Shown: positions 45,955 to 57,695 of the stretch, piece by piece
How positions within the stretch are numbered: the stretch's first letter is position 1
How the letters are laid out: every line of letters begins with the position of its first letter
The notes under the pieces: model-generated
Told to the model about the DNA's origin: nothing
The model's input: the letters and a program-made list of their open reading frames with translations, nothing else
Databases searched by the model: none
Position numbers and translations under genes: made by a program
Origin: Carposina sasakii
Taxonomy: Eukaryota; Arthropoda; Insecta; Lepidoptera; Carposinidae
Assembly: GCA_014607495.2 (NCBI GenBank)
Contig: CP053150.1
Coordinates: forward strand, 13,164,495-13,228,494
Direction: 5' to 3'
DNA: 64,000 nt

Positions 45955-46090
45955 TATTTCTATTGAGCAAAATCTTCTATTATATCCTTTGATTCAATTT
46001 TTTTAATGATATCACTTTCTATGCACATAATTGACAAATTACTCAGTCTTTCTTGCAGTGCCGTTGAGCCTGCGCGGGGCCTGTAGCAAA
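45955..46090 (-). pseudogene. hAT transposase C-terminal dimerisation fragment
   Basis: The minus frame reads ALQERLSNLSIMCIESDIIK, then KIESKDIIEDFAQ and a stop. The pattern QERL--L--L-IE-DI------DII--FA is the end of hAT-family transposases and related domesticated zinc-finger proteins. No upstream domain is intact. A+T-rich DNA at 45660-45950 on its 3' side may be the rest of the transposon. Confidence 0.65.
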
Positions 46091-47479
46091 TTCTTTCAAT
46101 TCTTTCTTTGTTTTAGGTTCTCTTGTTTAGTGGTATTAATAAACAGAAACTTTTCTGAATTTAATATGGGCCAATTGCTAGTGACCACTTATTGCATGTG
46201 ACTTATTTAGACATTACTAACAATTTTAGAAGTTCTCGACCTGCATAATTGAAAAGTGAAAGACTGCTAGCTATATCTTAGGGAAGTAAAACTCAATTAT
46301 TGGATAAAACACACAACAGCACATTACCACGTATTTTTACCACGTATCTTTGACCGGATTCACAGACAAAAGGAAATCCAATAAAGCCGAATTCATCGTA
46401 TATTTCCGATCCGTCAACCGCATCCCGGTGCGTCCGTCAATCATCCGGATGACGTCAATGTGTACGCAGCCTAATTGACGGATACGTTCGGACGGCTAAA
46501 AATATTTTCTCTCACTCGAAGTGGAAAACTGTATTATCGACATACAAGAAAATCATATTAAGCCCACACACATAATTCCATTTGGGGTAGTAAGCGATGA
46601 GGAGGTGGTTAATTGCCTCATTACACAATCAATTAATACATCACTAAAAATTCATTGAATCTATATAGTTAAACGTTCATCAGTAGTAGTATAAGCATTT
46701 GCGAATGGTCGGAGCACAATGGACCGGACTGCATTCACTGCAAGATGAAAAAAAGAAAAAACGATTGGCGGTATTGACGGCGAGCGTGGGCGGCTGGGAG
46801 CGTGACCGATGATGGCGATTGATATTGCTATGGATTAGTATCCTTTTTGGGTTTATTGTTATCAAAGATGAATTATTTTTGAAATACGAGATGGTTATAC
46901 TTATAGATATGAATGATAAGTGATCACTACTCGGTGAACACTATTCTTATTTTAAAATTTAATTTATATTGACATACAAACTAATTTTGAAAATGTCGTT
47001 TGTTCACTTACACATAGATATTTTAACGTAATGAATTGGAAACATTACGGAACGGTTATAAAATGTGACAAACAAAACACTCATTAAAAGAGAAAAATAG
47101 AATATTTGCACATACAACTGCTGAGCATGAACGAGCTTTATGAAAACTGGGTAAGAGCTACTTTCGTTTAACTGGCTACGTTCGGTAGCAAACAACAGTA
47201 GTATTGGCATTGAAACTTTGTTTATAGCCGTCAATTCCATCTATGGCTTGAGTCTCGCCATGGTACACATGTAAAATGCTATCTAAATCACCTCTAAGCA
47301 TGATTATTATGATATGGCGGGATGAAATGAGATGAGATTCTACAATGAGGCGGCTACGTACGTAGGCTATGCTCGCTCACAAGCGGCCTGGGCTACGCTA
47401 CACGCTAAGTTACCGTGGTCATCGTCGGCGGTCACTGGCACTCACATAACCTACGTTACGTTACGCAATTGAACCTTGG
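46091..47479. other. No gene seen; CpG patches
   Basis: CpG-rich pieces at 46410-46500 and 46770-46830 precede the promoter-like block. The former has inverted GTCCGTCAAT / TTGACGGA words and may be an old MITE. Confidence 0.35.
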
Positions 47480-47620
47480 TAATCGCGGGGGTTCGGTTCG
47501 CGCGGCGGGCGCGAGTCGCGCCGGTCCCGGGCGGGTCGATGCGGGCGGCGGCGGCGGCGGAGTGCAGGAGCCCGGAGGCTGCGCCGCGCCCTCCAGCCGC
47601 GCATGCGCACGCACTCTCCC
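47480..47620. promoter_or_regulatory. CpG-dense promoter-like block
   Basis: About 140 bases here are extremely G+C-rich and CpG-dense, with a (GGC)n run at 47541-47560 and a perfect NRF-1/Ewg-type palindrome CGCGCATGCGCA at 47598-47609. In insects such blocks and motifs usually mark promoters and 5' UTRs of broadly or neurally expressed genes. It lies 4.2 kb upstream of the minus-strand start codon at 43283, so it is the best candidate promoter of that gene, though a plus-strand or divergent role is possible. Open frames across it are an effect of the G+C content. Confidence 0.45.
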
Positions 47621-48264
47621 ACCTACTACCATTAAATATATCGAGATGGAATCATTTAAAAGGATTAAGTCCAACTGTTGGATATCGAAATTATTGAACT
47701 TTTTATCTTAGATCTCATTACTTATTACACTGATGTACTTCTATGCCTGTCTTCTCAGTTAAATCAATCGTATATCTATTATAGATAAAGTATCGCGATG
47801 TCGCCGGTGATGAATGGTAACCTACTCTTTAAGAGTGGTATTTGGGCCACTTGTGGACACTCAGACAGTAGCTAGCCAGCTTATTGCCGGCGATATTGTG
47901 TGGGTGGGATGGAATATCACTGTCAGGAGACATCGCAATGGTTTGCCTGTCTGTCGAGCGCGCGTTTTGTGTCGAGGGACTTCTGGAGGGAGAAAACATA
48001 TTTACACGGATTCTTTCTATAACGAATTATATTGTAGGTACTACTTAGCTATGAATGTTTTGATTGACTAATGCTATTAAAGATGGTACTTGTTGATAAA
48101 GAAAAGCAAGAGGCTAAGATAGTCTTAATTGCCAATATCTATGTTGTTACGGGGTTGTTTATGGTTTCCCTCAATATGTCGTAAACAAAGCAGTAAGTGC
48201 CATTGCAAAATATTCATGATATACAGGTAAATAGAAAGTCTGTATTTCAAATTAAAAATGATAT
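47621..48264. other. No gene identified; open frame at 47814-48071
   Basis: An 85-codon plus frame contains AGDIVWVGWNITVRRHR and is CpG-rich, but has no recognisable domain, promoter or splice sites. Confidence 0.3.
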
Positions 48265-48470
48265 AACCTACAATATTTGAGGATTGCCCTCGATTTCTCC
48301 AAGATCTTATCTAAGAATATAGGACCAACTTGGAAGCATAACATGACAAACTATAAAAAAAATAATTGAAATCGGTTCATAAATGACGGAGTTCTGAGGT
48401 TACACACATAAAAAATTAAAAAAAAACATACAGACGAATTGATAACCGATCTTTTTTGAAGTCGGTTAAA
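48265..48470 (+). repeat. 3' fragment of the AACCGACTTC element
   Basis: CTACAATATTTGAGGATTGC through TTTTTGAAGTCGGTTAAAA matches the last 200 bases of copies A and B. Confidence 0.6.
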
Positions 48471-49098
48471 AAACATCGATCGCGAAAGACATTTCGAGAA
48501 GTCTTTTCCTTTTATGTAAAACAGGAGTTATTTTTACGAGCTCTGTGTCCCCACACGTTTTCATATTACCACAATTTATGTGGATATTCGCCTATTTTAC
48601 CAGAAAGTTTGTTTTTGCGTAGAATTACTTAATCAGCTACCGTTTAGAAAGATTATAATTATGAAAAGTGTTGTTAATAGGTCTATTAGATAACCAATGT
48701 TTTATACATAGATGTTTTATGAGATTGATTTTGTAGTTGTTTTATTCAGAATTTGAGTAGATAAATATATTTGAACTATTGTTTTTGAATTAGTTCCTTA
48801 TACGAGATACGAGAAAGAGATTTAATGATCTTAGCATTTGTTAAGATGATCTTGTGATCCCGGCTGCAGGTACAAGCAAGACTGGTTTGTACCTATGCAT
48901 TTGTATGAAATTGGTGCGAAGAAGTACCTATTTAAATGCAGCCGTTGCAAATACTGCCTGCAAACCTCTAGGAAGAGCACCTCTAAGCCAAATAGTCATG
49001 ACCTTATGGTCAAATTTGACATGATCTGACGTAAGTCCTTTCAGCTCTCACGAATATTGTCTATAGATAATTGGCTTTAGAATACATGATTGTTATAA
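48471..49098. other. No feature seen
   Basis: A+T-rich spacer between a TIR-element fragment and the second SINE. Confidence 0.45.
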
Positions 49099-49315
49099 GC
49101 GGTGATAGCCCAGTGGTTAAGACGTGCGCCTTCCAAGCAGGAGGCGTAAGTTCAATCCCAGTCATGGGCCTGTACCAAGTTGTGCGCGCACTATAAAATT
49201 TCCTGTGTACCCGGCTAATCTCCGTAGAGATTGGTCGCCTTGGCCGAAATACGGTCGGGATATCTTATTTTTATTATATTGTACACATTTTCTGAACAAT
49301 AAAAGCTTTATTTTA
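49099..49315 (+). repeat. Second tRNA-derived SINE family
   Basis: The head GCGGTGATAGCCCAGTGG has an A box and a B-box-like AGTTCAATCCC at 49149. The body contains GGCTAATCTCCGTAGAGATT and the 3' end AATAAAAGCTTTATTTT. Related fragments lie at about 60408-60495 (minus) and 32640-32780. Confidence 0.65.
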
Positions 49316-49419
49316 AATTGGTAATATCATGCAACTCGATGTGGGCCCGGGCTAACGAGCTCCCGTCCGGCGAGCCGCAAGCTTTACCGGATTGCTCGAA
49401 TATTAAATATTATTTCAAT

Positions 49420-49535
49420 AAGGGCCGATTTTCCCAATAGTCAGATAACCTGTCTGACGGATAAAGTTGATGAAATCTCTACTCTATCTTGTCTTATTGT
49501 TGAAAGACAGCGTTAAATTTATCCTTTTTAGATGG
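49420..49535 (+). repeat. MITE with AAGGGCCGATTTT end, second copy
   Basis: AAGGGCCGATTTTCCCAATA, then GTCTGACGGATAAAGTTG and an inverted TTAAATTTATCC arm, related to 23330-23455. Confidence 0.45.
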
Positions 49536-49704
49536 ACTATTAATTTACCTTTGTAATATTGTGATGGGTTCATTCATCGTATATACTTTAGTGACTTGAC
49601 TATTTGTCTGACTGGAGTAACCTTTTTTTTTTAAATTATAAGTAGGATGAAGAGTTTATATGACAGTCGCCAGTGTTAATTTTTCTATGCTTTAAAATGG
49701 TTAT

Positions 49705-50014
49705 CTATCTATACATATAATAAAAATGTAACGGAACGCTGTCTGTACATGGAAGATATATATGAAAAAATATTATAGGAGACCTTTATCAACGCAATAG
49801 AACCCAAAACGATGATTTGAAACGATGACGTTTGTGCACGCTAATCTCAGAAACGGCTGAACCGATTTCGATGCAGTTTTCAGGAATATATTGTGACCAG
49901 CCCTACTTAACATATAGGCTACTTTTTATCCTGGGAAAATGTTTATTATCCCGGATAATTTTGACATTTTGTTTTTTCTGTAGTCCACGCGGACGGAGTC
50001 GCGGGCGTCCACTA
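49705..50014 (+). mobile_element. Non-autonomous Helitron (long type), second copy
   Basis: It starts TATCTATCTATACATATAAT and ends in GCGGACGGAGTCGCGGGC and GTCCACTA. Internal sequence matches 27367-27681 throughout. Confidence 0.75.
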
Positions 50015-51284
50015 TATTTTATATTTATGTGCGTAGATACAACAGAGAATAAGATGAAGCTCTTGTTCATCAAGTTCGGCTCTGATATAGAGGGTACCAA
50101 CTGTTTAATGTGCACTGTGAAGTACAATCCATACTCGTAATAATTAATGAACGTTATAAAATTATTAATAAACGATAAAATTGTTAAATATAAAATCAAT
50201 TCAGGGTTGCCTTTTGACAGTAGCTTTCAGAATAGCAATTTCAGACGAGATTATGGCAGTTGCGGTTTGAGTAATCTGAATGAATTTGTGTTAGCAATGT
50301 TAGATGATTCTATTTGAAATCATTGATGTTATTTAGGAATACGGACAATAACAGGAAATGTTGAGAAATATAGAAAAGGGTAAGAAAAAATGTGGGAACG
50401 TGTAGTATATTTTCATTTCAAGCCTCAGGGATTAATCGGATAAGAGCTATCTCCGTTGTAAATAATGGTGTGACTTTTATGAACTTTATAACACGTACTT
50501 ACGTACAGTCGTGAGCAATAAGATGTATATAGGTTCACAAATGTACTTATGCCCTTGCGTTAAGGTTCAAAGTCAAACAACAATGTATATAGATAGGTAC
50601 ATCTTGTTAATGCTAATTATATATATTGCTAATGCTTTAACTAGTATAACTATGTCCCTCAAATTAAACCCCTTTTTATATCTTCTTTCTATCAAAATAA
50701 GGATTGCTTTATTTTTTAAACCCGGGGATTGGGGCCGAAAATAGTTTTGTAAAAGCGTTCTTTTTGTAAACATTTACATTCCCGATTGTGACAGCTCCAT
50801 ATTACTTCCTGCCTTTGATATAACTGCACTTTGTGCTCACAATGAGATAACTCGCAAAATGCACGTTAAAACAACGCCTTCTCACCAAAAGCGGGTCGAA
50901 AAAGAAAAAAAAGCACCTATCACCGCCTTGTTTGCGTCCGTGAAACGAAACGTAATGTTTCAAAATTCACAGTAGGTAATAGATTCTCTTTGATATGTAC
51001 AGCGGAACGTGTGCAAAATAACAAACTGTGTTACAAAAATATTGTAAAGCAGAAAACGTCATTGCTTTACTGAACGAACGCGAATCGGTTCTACTTTAAT
51101 AATTCGTGGTTTGTAGTATGTATTTGCATTTCGCTAAAAGCACCTTAAGTGGATGTCCGTCTTTTAAGGTACCTATCTATGTTTTAAATTCAAAAGGACT
51201 TTTCTTATGGAGAACGCGATGGAGACAGCGATAAGGAAATTCTATTTAGCAGATTATTTATGAGGCGACATAAATTTTTTGTAA
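50015..51284. other. No feature seen
   Basis: The frames at 50511-50773 are hydrophobic, A+T-rich and present on both strands, so not credible. Confidence 0.45.
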
Positions 51285-51450
51285 AGCTACCAATTGATTT
51301 GTGGCCGCGCAAGTGAGGACGCTGCCTCAGCCGATTATCCGCCGCGACACGATGTAAAATAATCGCGAGCCGAGCCATTTTATTGGTTTGTCGGATCCTC
51401 CTCGTGCTGATTCGTAGCGTGCCTCGTGTCTTGGCGTAGCCGCGTAACCA
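51285..51450. other. CpG-rich block ending at a mariner-type MITE
   Basis: CpG-rich sequence with TCCGCCGCGACACG and ATCGCGAGCCGAGCC, ending three bases before the MITE at 51453. A minus frame crosses the block but starts inside the MITE, so it is not one gene. A regulatory or old exon origin is possible. Confidence 0.2.
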
Positions 51451-51452
51451 TA

Positions 51453-51837
51453 CAGGGTGTTTTTTCGTTGCCACCCTTAACGAAGGGTACGTACTCTATA
51501 CATCAAATAAAGTAAGTTTATGCAAAAAAAAATGCTGGGAAAGGATGTAATTTTTTTTGATTTTTTTTTTTTAATTACTTGATCGGGCGAAATTATACTT
51601 AGTATCCAGTGTTTATGCCAGTTTTTTCATAGACATATATTAATCATTTCTCGTGAAAAAATCATGCTACACGCGTCAATGTGCATTTATGCAAAAAACG
51701 CAGTCTATTTATTCAAGTTTGGACCCTAATATTTTGGAAACCAGACACTTCCCAGGTATGCTTCAATGGAGAAAAATGATCGTGATGATGAGGAGATTCC
51801 GTAGTTTTCGGGAACGTTGACGACCAAAAATCACCTG
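51453..51837 (-). mobile_element. Mariner-type MITE, family M1, copy b
   Basis: Opposite orientation to copy a: CAGGGTGTTTTTTCGTTGCC is first, and the other end is ...AAAAATCACCTG. TA flanks both sides. It is 1.6 kb from copy c. Confidence 0.7.
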
Positions 51838-53457
51838 TATAAAGACGCTGTTTGCTGCAAGTCGAGTCGAGATTGTTCGGCCCGAGTCTACCATTAATGG
51901 AGTGGCGGCTTAAGTTATTTTGTCTGATTTGTCTATCATCAACACTAACTAAGTATCTACCGACGATTTCGTTTGTTTCGCACTAAAGTTACTCCATTAG
52001 GTATAAAGCCTTTGTTTAAGCCTTTGAAGCCTTAAGTGAACAATGTCAATAAAATCTGACGGAAAAAATAACAGCAAAGCTATTTTAATATCCACGAACC
52101 CAACAATAAGTTAATAAAGGAGTCATTTATCAGAAGGGGTGGTGGGAGCAGAACCACCCTTTGAGATCCGGTCTTTAGAAATTATATTGAAGGTTAAAAG
52201 ATGACATTAGGATACCAGCTGCCGGCTGTTTACTTAGGACTTGATGCATAACTAAATTTTATAAATCATTTTGTTAGATGATATTTCAAAATTTTCAGGA
52301 CCCTGCAAAATTATATGCCTGGGGATCCTAGTTGTTAAATTTAATGTCAAAAAATTGTCTTAAGTAACAAAATTCGAACTTTTGGTTATATGGTTATATT
52401 AAACCCACCATTTTTGTGTATTCTTAACCCCTAAACTTTAAAATGAAAACTTTCAACTGTCAACAGAGCGGCTCAAATTTTGAATTTAGTCTAGACTGAT
52501 GGTTTCAAATCTATATATAATCTATTTGTAGATTGTAGGGTGATAGGTTTAATTTTCCACTGAAACATTAAAATGATCATTCTTTATAATTTCGCTTGTA
52601 TGTTAAGTATAGTTAAGCTAACTAAGTTGCTCCCTCATACAACCTACAAGGGTAGGCAATTTGAGTCGCCTAGGAAATACCGCTCCGGTAGTGCTCCCGA
52701 CCGGAGATTACCCTGGATCTAATGTTACAACTTGTATACCCACTATGTTACATTTTTCATTAAATTTGTTACGTAATATTAGTTAAGGTAATAGAGAGCA
52801 GCTAAACAGATCTTAATGGGGTAGAAAAACATCTGCGTATATCTTTCCCGGAGATTCTCTTTCCTTTCTAATTAAATCGTAATAATACTGCTGGTAAATT
52901 TTTTCGATACAACTTATTCTAAAAAGAAAAGTGTAGAAATATCTTTAACTAACCTAAATCTTAAAGCAAAAATGCAAAGAAGAGGTCGGTTAACCATCAT
53001 AGCTCTAATTTAATAAATAAATATAACAATAATGTTCTTTAAAACAAGTTTGAAGAAGTTTTCTGAATTCACAGAAAGGATTTAACAAACCTATTTATGT
53101 ATATTTCACAATGACGTCTCCCATATATATTTATAATATCTATTCTCGTTAGGTAACAAAGTTCATACCTTGTTTAAACTATTACAGACAATGTGGCAAC
53201 ACTCAACCAAGTACTCAACAATCACCAAGTTTCAAAGGTTTAACTTAAAAGCCTTTAAAAGTTAGAGGCACTCATTGAGCTATGAACCGCCCGCTATTTT
53301 ATTTTGAGTTGGTCTTAGATCGTCACTGGAGTTGGTAAAGTTCATATTCAGAGATCACAACTTTAGAAAACCTAAACTCAGAGGTCATGTTATGGGTAGC
53401 GTTGAGGCGGTATTAAGCTATCTTGAAATTAATTACACATATTATTACATTATTATA
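51838..53457. other. No feature seen
   Basis: A+T-rich unique sequence between MITE copies b and c. Confidence 0.45.
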
Positions 53458-53835
53458 CAGGATGTTTTTTTTGTTGCCACCCTTAACGAAGGATACGCAC
53501 TCTATACATCAAATAAAGTAAGTTTATGGCAAAAAAAATGCTGGGAAACGATGTAATTTTTTGTGATTTTTTAAATTACTTGATCGGGCGAAATTTGTAG
53601 TGTCCAGTGTTTATGCTAGTTTTTTCATAGACAGATATTAATTATTTCTCGTGAAAAAATCTCGCTACACGCGTTAATGTGCATTTATGCAGAAAAACGC
53701 AGTCTATTTACTCAACTTTGGACCCTAATATTTTGGAAACCAGACACTTCCCAGGTATGCTTCCATGGAGAAATGATCGTGATGATGAGGAGATTCCGTA
53801 GTTTTCGGGAACGTTGACGACCAAAAATCATCCTG
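53458..53835 (-). mobile_element. Mariner-type MITE, family M1, copy c
   Basis: CAGGATGTTTTTTTTGTTGC to CATCCTG, with TATA on both sides. Closest to copy b. Confidence 0.7.
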
Positions 53836-54124
53836 TATAATTATGGCATCGTGCTTTTGCAAAGTAGCTATAATAAACTTTGTAGTTTTAATACAAATAA
53901 TAATAATTATAAGATAAGGAGAAGAATTAATAATAAGTATGAGATCCACCTAATTGAGCTTAATGGTTTAATTAAAATTCTAACAGATAAAATACATCGC
54001 CAATATTATCTAGTAGATTAGATCGATAGGTGATAATAATAAGTAGGTAACTTAACTGGTAAAACTCAAAATGATTTTAAACAGATATTAATATTGAGTA
54101 GTATGGAGTACATGGAGGAGTATA

Positions 54125-54600
54125 CAGCAGGTCAGATTTTTGGTCGTCACCAACGTTCCCATTGAAAACTACAATGGAATCTCTATCTCATCATCACAGA
54201 GAGTCTCGGGATTTCTCCATGGAAGCATACCTGGGAAGTGTCTGGTTTCCAAAATATTAGGGTTCAAAATTGAGTAAATAGACTGCGTTTTTCTGCATAA
54301 ATGCACATAGACGCGCGTAGCAGGATTTTTTCACGAAAAATAATTAATATCTGTCTATAAAAAAACTGAAAACATGAAAAACACTAGACATGCCTATAAA
54401 TTTCGAAACACGATCAAGGTACAATTTTTAAAATTACCCAGAAATCCAAAACGCATCCAGGCAAAAAAAAAAAGGCAAAATCTACCCAGCTAGATTGGAT
54501 TCAGTACGTTTTGGCATGCAAACAATGGTACTTTATTTCATGTATAGAATACGTACCCTAAGTCGTTAAAGGTGGCCACAAATGTAATCCAAACATCCTG
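54125..54600 (+). mobile_element. Mariner-type MITE, family M1, copy d (disrupted)
   Basis: Same orientation as copy a but interrupted by many short extra segments in the first 100 bases and by changes in the second half. It ends ACATCCTG at 54600. About 100 bases longer than the other copies. Confidence 0.6.
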
Positions 54601-54799
54601 TAGTTTGAGAACATTTCAAACGAAGTGGTTTTAAAACTTATCTCCGAAACTTTAGGTCTAGATAAGATTATATCTGTATTTTGGGATGAATATTTTAAGA
54701 TGATTCATATGGGAAATATTAAGTTTAGGGTATTAGGTATGTATGAAAACTAACTTACAAATCTAGAATCTCTCGGATATTATTATTATAAAGTACCTG

Positions 54800-55804
54800 A
54801 AGAGGTGCAAATTTGTTTGTTTGTTTGTTACCTGTTTAAGGTCGATTGATTGAACTTCGCGCTAATCAGCTGCCCCGGAACTACGGATGGGTCGAATTAA
54901 AAAATTCTTTTTGTGTTGGATAGTCGATCATTTATCGAGGAAGGCTTTAGGCTACGTGTATATATCATCACAGAATTGCGACCAATAGGGACGAAGAATA
55001 AGAGGAAAATGTGGAAAAAACGGTTTGGAGCGGACTCGCTCCGATATTGCAAAGTGCGCTGCATAGTAACAAACGTAAGTTCAAGTTATAAACCAAAAAA
55101 TGAAATGTATGAAAGAATAAAATAAAGATCTCGTAGAACGCATTCTGATATGAAACTTTCGGAAAAAAAATTGAAGGTCTAGACTGCCTGATGCAGAACC
55201 CTTATTCGCAGCCCAGCTAACTTACTTTGCATAGAGATATGAAAATCCCACCGTCTTAGGAAAAGTTGCTCAGAAGGTATTATGATTGTACCGGATTGGC
55301 ACTACGCAACCATTACCCACTATTTATGCGTATGCTTATCTCGTAATAAAATTGAAGGTCTAGATTTTTTAACCTCCAGCAACCGACATATGCAGAACAA
55401 GGTTACCCTTAATTGCAGGAGTTATCCGGTCAGCACTTTTCTAAATGCATTCCATGAGCTGTTCTAAGATATGAAAATACCGTCTTAGTTTGAAAAGTTA
55501 TTCAACATTTTAAAAGAATTCAATTCCCTGTTAAGTTATCTTTTGCTGTAACAATTAATAAATCACAGGGGCAAACGTTTAAACACGTATAATTGGAATT
55601 GACTTACGTCAAGACTGCTTTTCACACGGCCAATTATATGTCGCGTTGTCAAGATCGGGTTGCGGAGAAAATCAGTATGTTCTTCTGCCACAAGTTACAT
55701 ATTATAACATCAAAAATAAAACAAAAAATATAATTTACGCAGAAGTACTTTAAAATATTTTATTCTGTTTGTTGACGCGGACGAAGTCGCGGGCAACAGC
55801 TATA
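54800..55804 (+). mobile_element. Remnant of an autonomous Helitron (3' part)
   Basis: The 3' end at about 55775-55804 has the hairpin GCGGACGAAGTCGCGGGC and ends CAGCTAT, one base from the usual CTAG. Just upstream lies a broken Pif1-type helicase C-terminus (55524-55753). The 5' limit is uncertain: the part from 54800 (for example CAGCTGCCCCGGAACTACGG) resembles another lepidopteran repeat and may be a separate element. Confidence 0.6.
55524..55753 (+). pseudogene. Helitron Pif1-like helicase C-terminus, frameshifted
   Basis: The frame from 55524 reads FPVKLSFAVTINKSQGQTF, the conserved helicase motif V region of Helitron RepHel proteins. A frameshift near 55590 moves the reading to IGIDLRQDCFSHGQLYVALS (motif VI region), which then runs to TAA at 55751. 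The order and spacing fit the end of a Helitron Rep/helicase protein. The Rep domain and the rest of the helicase are missing, so it is a dead fragment. Confidence 0.8.
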
Positions 55805-55806
55805 CA

Positions 55807-55893
55807 TTATATTAGTTGCATAGTACCCACGACACAAGACCTTAGGGATCTTAATGTGGGACTAGGTTAATGTGTTGTGTGTGAATATTTATT
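55807..55893 (+). repeat. SINE 3' fragment
   Basis: Only the 3' part remains: TAGTACCCACGACACAAG, then GGGACTAGGTTAATG. It abuts the 3' end of the Helitron remnant. Confidence 0.6.
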
Positions 55894-56035
55894 ATTATTA
55901 TAAAGGGCAAAGCAATGGTTATAGTGAGATTTTTTGCAGTTATAACAGAAAATTTCTTCGAATGCTCAAATAATATAACGTCTCAGGGAGGCTCTCGGCA
56001 ATAAAAGTGAACATCAACAAGAAATATGGGGCGCA

Positions 56036-56320
56036 TTAGCGTCGGTGATTCTGCTTAGCGCCATGTGCGTCCATGGGCGTAGTAACAGTTTTGTAGGCAG
56101 TTACATCAATGTCTCCCTTCGCCTCTTCTATGCAGTATTTGAGGTTGATGGCAAAGGTATCTTGGAGAAAAAGGTCAAAGTAGAAACGAACCAAAACTAT
56201 CGAAGTTAATAATATTATTGTGATCGCATAAGCGTGAAAAACTTTTTTATTTATAAAACATATAGAGGTACTTATTGTACCTATACTATAAATGGCATTG
56301 AAAAATTTAAAAACTTTCAA
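56036..56320 (-). CDS. Unrecognised 94-codon ORF with a hydrophobic segment
   Basis: The frame starts MKVFKFFNAIYSIG, has one strong hydrophobic stretch (residues about 32-47, AITIILLTSIVLVRF) and a polar C-terminal part (YCIEEAKGDIDVTAYK onward) that ends HGAKQNHRR. The 3' half has fairly G+C-rich codons, unlike nearby noncoding DNA. No splice sites, promoter or poly(A) signal stand out and I know no matching family. It could be a small membrane protein, an exon fragment or chance. Confidence 0.2.
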   Translation of the reverse strand: MKVFKFFNAIYSIGTISTSICFINKKVFHAYAITIILLTSIVLVRFYFDLFLQDTFAINLKYCIEEAKGDIDVTAYKTVTTPMDAHGAKQNHRR

Positions 56321-56639
56321 TGGAATCTTAAGGGAAGATGACCATCAATAAAAATCTTTTAATTTTTTTATATTTTTCACTGCTATTAATATTCAAAACT
56401 AACAAAAGGCCCATTTGCTCTATATTTAAGTAAAAGCATACAGTACTACATTTATATGTCATTATTCTCGATGTAACCTATATCTGTCAGCAAAAATAAT
56501 ATTATTTATAAATACAATATTATTATAAAAAACTAAATTTTGATAGCAACAAATTATACTGTAAAAAGCTTAAAATCATGAAATTTCGTTTAGGCATTGT
56601 ATTGAAAACTTTATATTATTAATTGTTACGTGCATTCAA

Positions 56640-57095
56640 CTAAATTAATAAAATTTTCTACTACCAATGTGAATCAAGTTAGAACTGAATGTTCACTTAG
56701 GCGACGAGAGACAGGTAGATTTCACTGTTTTCTTGGGTATAACTTTGGATGCTCAATTACAATAGGGTCCTCACTAGGTAAGAAACTTAGTTCTGCAGCC
56801 TATGCAGTTAACATAATTCACCTGCTGACAAATATTGAGACTGGCAGAATTGTTTATTTTAGCTATTTCTATAGTGTAATAACAATGGGGGAACGCAGCG
56901 GAAGTGGAGTCAATATTTATCTTGCAAAAAATGACCAAACTATGTAATATTAATAAAAAAACTGAAAAGATGAAAACAAGCACTTTGATGTCCGGTGCTC
57001 TAGAATTCTATATAAGTTTAACCTTCGCGGTGACTATGAAAACGTATCTTGGATGGAACACACGACACGTGAGAGTTCACTCGATATTAAAATGA
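56640..57095 (+). pseudogene. Jockey-like reverse transcriptase fragment
   Basis: One frame reads FLGYNFGCSITIGSSLGKKL, then SSAAYAVNIIHLLTNIETGR and IVYFSYFYSVITMG. This matches the region after the catalytic core in jockey-type LINEs (LGK-LS-A-YA---L---, YFSYF-S---YG). A frameshift near 56905 moves reading to ESIFILQK, which also fits. 5'-truncated and inactive. Confidence 0.7.
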
Positions 57096-57140
57096 TTGTG
57101 TATATCTAGTTATCTTTTTTCTTATATGTCTTCTATCTTA

Positions 57141-57430
57141 TCTTCTTTTTCTATACATATAATAAAATTGTAACTGATCGCTGTCTGTACATGCCGAATA
57201 TATTAAAAAAATATAATTATATACGCTAGAGGATCCAAAACAATGTTTTCCATTTTGTCCGTTTGTCTGTATGCCTGTATGTTTGTGTCCGCTAATCTCA
57301 GAAACAGCTTGACCGAATTGGATGCACTTTTCGGAGATGTATTGTGATGGGCCTCACTTAACATTGAGCGTTTTTTTTTGTTGTACGCAGCAATGAAGCT
57401 CCGAAACGACTGAACCGATAAAAAAAATCA
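57141..57430 (+). mobile_element. Helitron 5' fragment upstream of the trypsin gene
   Basis: It starts TCTATACATATAATAAAATT and continues with CGCTGTCTGTACATG and CTAATCTCAGAAACAGC, matching the long-type Helitrons. No 3' hairpin is seen. It lies between a jockey remnant and the trypsin promoter. Confidence 0.55.
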
Positions 57431-57695
57431 CAATTAGAATACTTTTTGAACTTAATGAACATAGACTATAAGAGTTGCCTAAAAATTCTACTAGATCGGT
57501 ACAAACGGGAATTCAATTTTTTTTTTCTATTTGAGAGTTCCTACTCAGAGTTGCGAGTGTATATCCCACTTACAATTACGACGTAGGCATCTACTACTCA
57601 GTTATCAACACAATGTGTCATCGCCAAAACCACGGGTGCAAGTTATATACATTTAATTAAAAATAATCAATTACATAATTATCTAGTCTAGTTTG

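Noticed and set aside
47415..47711. Gly/Ala/Pro-rich frames across the CpG block on both strands
   Set aside because: Openness in several frames is caused by very high G+C; the Gly run comes from (GGC)n and no domain is present.
51205..51474. 89-codon Arg-rich minus-strand ORF
   Set aside because: It starts inside a mariner-type MITE and its rest comes from a CpG-rich block; no domain.
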